DNA from: Desulfotignum sp.
GTDB lineage: Bacteria > Desulfobacterota > Desulfobacteria > Desulfobacterales > Desulfobacteraceae
DNA: 6,793 nucleotides
Reading direction: 5' to 3'
NCBI GenBank assembly: GCA_021737445.1
Contig: JAIPDY010000177.1
Coordinates: 1 to 6,793, forward strand
The notes under the pieces were generated by a model. The model had not been told where the DNA came from. It did no database searches and saw only the letters and a program-made list of their open reading frames with translations. The position numbers and the translations under genes are program-made. Within the stretch, counting starts at the first letter, position 1. Every line of letters starts with the position of its first letter. Shown piece by piece: positions 6,116 through 6,793 of the stretch.

Positions 6116-6793
6116 ATGCATGAAAAAACCGACAAACCTGTTCTGGTCACCGGTGCCACAGGATATGTGGCCGGCCGGCTGATTCCCCTTTTGCTGGATG
6201 CCGGGTACAGGGTCCGTGCCATGGGGAGAACCATTGCAAAAATGAACGGACGGCCCTGGGGCAAAGATGACAATGTAGAACTGGTCACAGGGGATATCAT
6301 GGACACAGGTTCCCTGCAAAAGGCCGTGGCCGGGTGCGGGACCATCTATTACCTGGTGCACTCCATGATATCCCGGAAAGGCGCATACCTGGATGCGGAC
6401 AAAACCGGGGCCGCCAACATGGTGCGGGCCGCCGCAGACCAGGGGGCAAAACAGATCATCTACTTAGGGGGCCTGGGGGATATCCATCACAGACAAATCA
6501 GCAAACACCTGGTGTCCAGAAACGAGGTGGGCAATATTCTGCAGAGCGGGCCGGTCCCTGCAACCATACTCCGGGCCGCCATGATCCTGGGGTCAGGCAG
6601 CGCCAGTTTCGAAATCCTGCGGTATCTGGCGGAAAGGCTGCCAATCATGATCACCCCGAAATGGGTGCGCATGCCCACCCAGCCCATTGCCATTACCAAT
6701 GTGCTGGGATACCTGAAAGGCTGTCTGGAACATCCGGAAACCCGTGGCCTGACCTTTGACATCGGAGGTCCGGATATCGTGTCCTATAAAGAT
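6116..6793 (+). CDS. Atypical SDR-family NAD(P)-binding protein (SDR-DUF2867 type), 3' part missing
   Basis: The first 226 codons of an NAD(P)-binding Rossmann protein; it runs off the right edge in frame. The nucleotide-binding turn is TGATGYVAG (12-20), followed by GD at the end of the third strand (59-60), YYLVHSM (78-84), YLGGLGD (116-122), SRNEVGNIL (134-142), LRAAMILGSGSASFEILRYL (152-171), TPKWVRMPTQPIAI (180-193) and the DIGGPD turn (215-220). The YLVHSM and GSGSASFEILRYL blocks are typical of the large SDR proteins that carry a C-terminal DUF2867 domain, which would lie beyond the edge. The classical YxxxK pair is absent from the visible part, as usual for atypical SDRs, so dehydrogenase activity should not be assumed; NmrA-like or quinone-related roles are alternatives. 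The third glycine of the usual TGxTGxxG turn is alanine (A19). The ATG at 6116 has AGGA (6105-6108) at 7-nt spacing. Confidence 0.85.
   Translation, partial: MHEKTDKPVLVTGATGYVAGRLIPLLLDAGYRVRAMGRTIAKMNGRPWGKDDNVELVTGDIMDTGSLQKAVAGCGTIYYLVHSMISRKGAYLDADKTGAANMVRAAADQGAKQIIYLGGLGDIHHRQISKHLVSRNEVGNILQSGPVPATILRAAMILGSGSASFEILRYLAERLPIMITPKWVRMPTQPIAITNVLGYLKGCLEHPETRGLTFDIGGPDIVSYKD

Overview
The window reads as chromosomal DNA of a moderately GC-rich Gram-negative anaerobe. The gene content (a TAXI-type TRAP transporter joined to a class I CoA-transferase) and the codon style suggest a Desulfobacteraceae-like sulfate reducer. That placement is an impression from gene content and style, not a demonstrated assignment. 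Nothing in the window looks mobile: there are no transposases, tRNAs, rRNAs, CRISPR repeats or phage genes.

Layout from right to left. A gene for an atypical SDR-family NAD(P)-binding protein runs rightwards from 6116 and is cut by the window end. It is divergent from a LysR-type regulator (5935 to 5039, minus strand) that closely resembles IlvY, the activator of ilvC in enterobacteria. The 180 bp between the two start codons holds short direct repeats. Downstream of the regulator, on the same strand, a 252-bp intergenic region (4787-5038) carries a 9-bp-arm inverted repeat, a plausible sigma-70 promoter and an unusual leader. The leader contains a perfect Shine-Dalgarno in front of a two-codon ORF and an 18-bp T7-GC-A7 palindrome. 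It leads into a tight minus-strand operon: TAXI periplasmic binding protein, DUF1850 membrane-anchored protein, fused TRAP permease, CoA-transferase alpha subunit, CoA-transferase beta subunit (cut by the left edge).

How the genes may work together (inference): the TAXI protein captures an organic acid in the periplasm, the fused permease imports it with a cation gradient, and the GctAB-like enzyme activates it by moving CoA from an acyl-CoA donor, sparing ATP. DUF1850 is a recurrent TAXI-TRAP partner of unknown role. The substrate cannot be read from the sequence. The inverted repeat is centred near -65 relative to the predicted start of transcription, where LysR-type activators usually bind, so the IlvY-like protein could control this operon, the divergent SDR gene, or a distant ilvC.

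No stretch over 300 bp lacks a gene. The most unusual material is the operon leader (4787-5001), not a new protein system.
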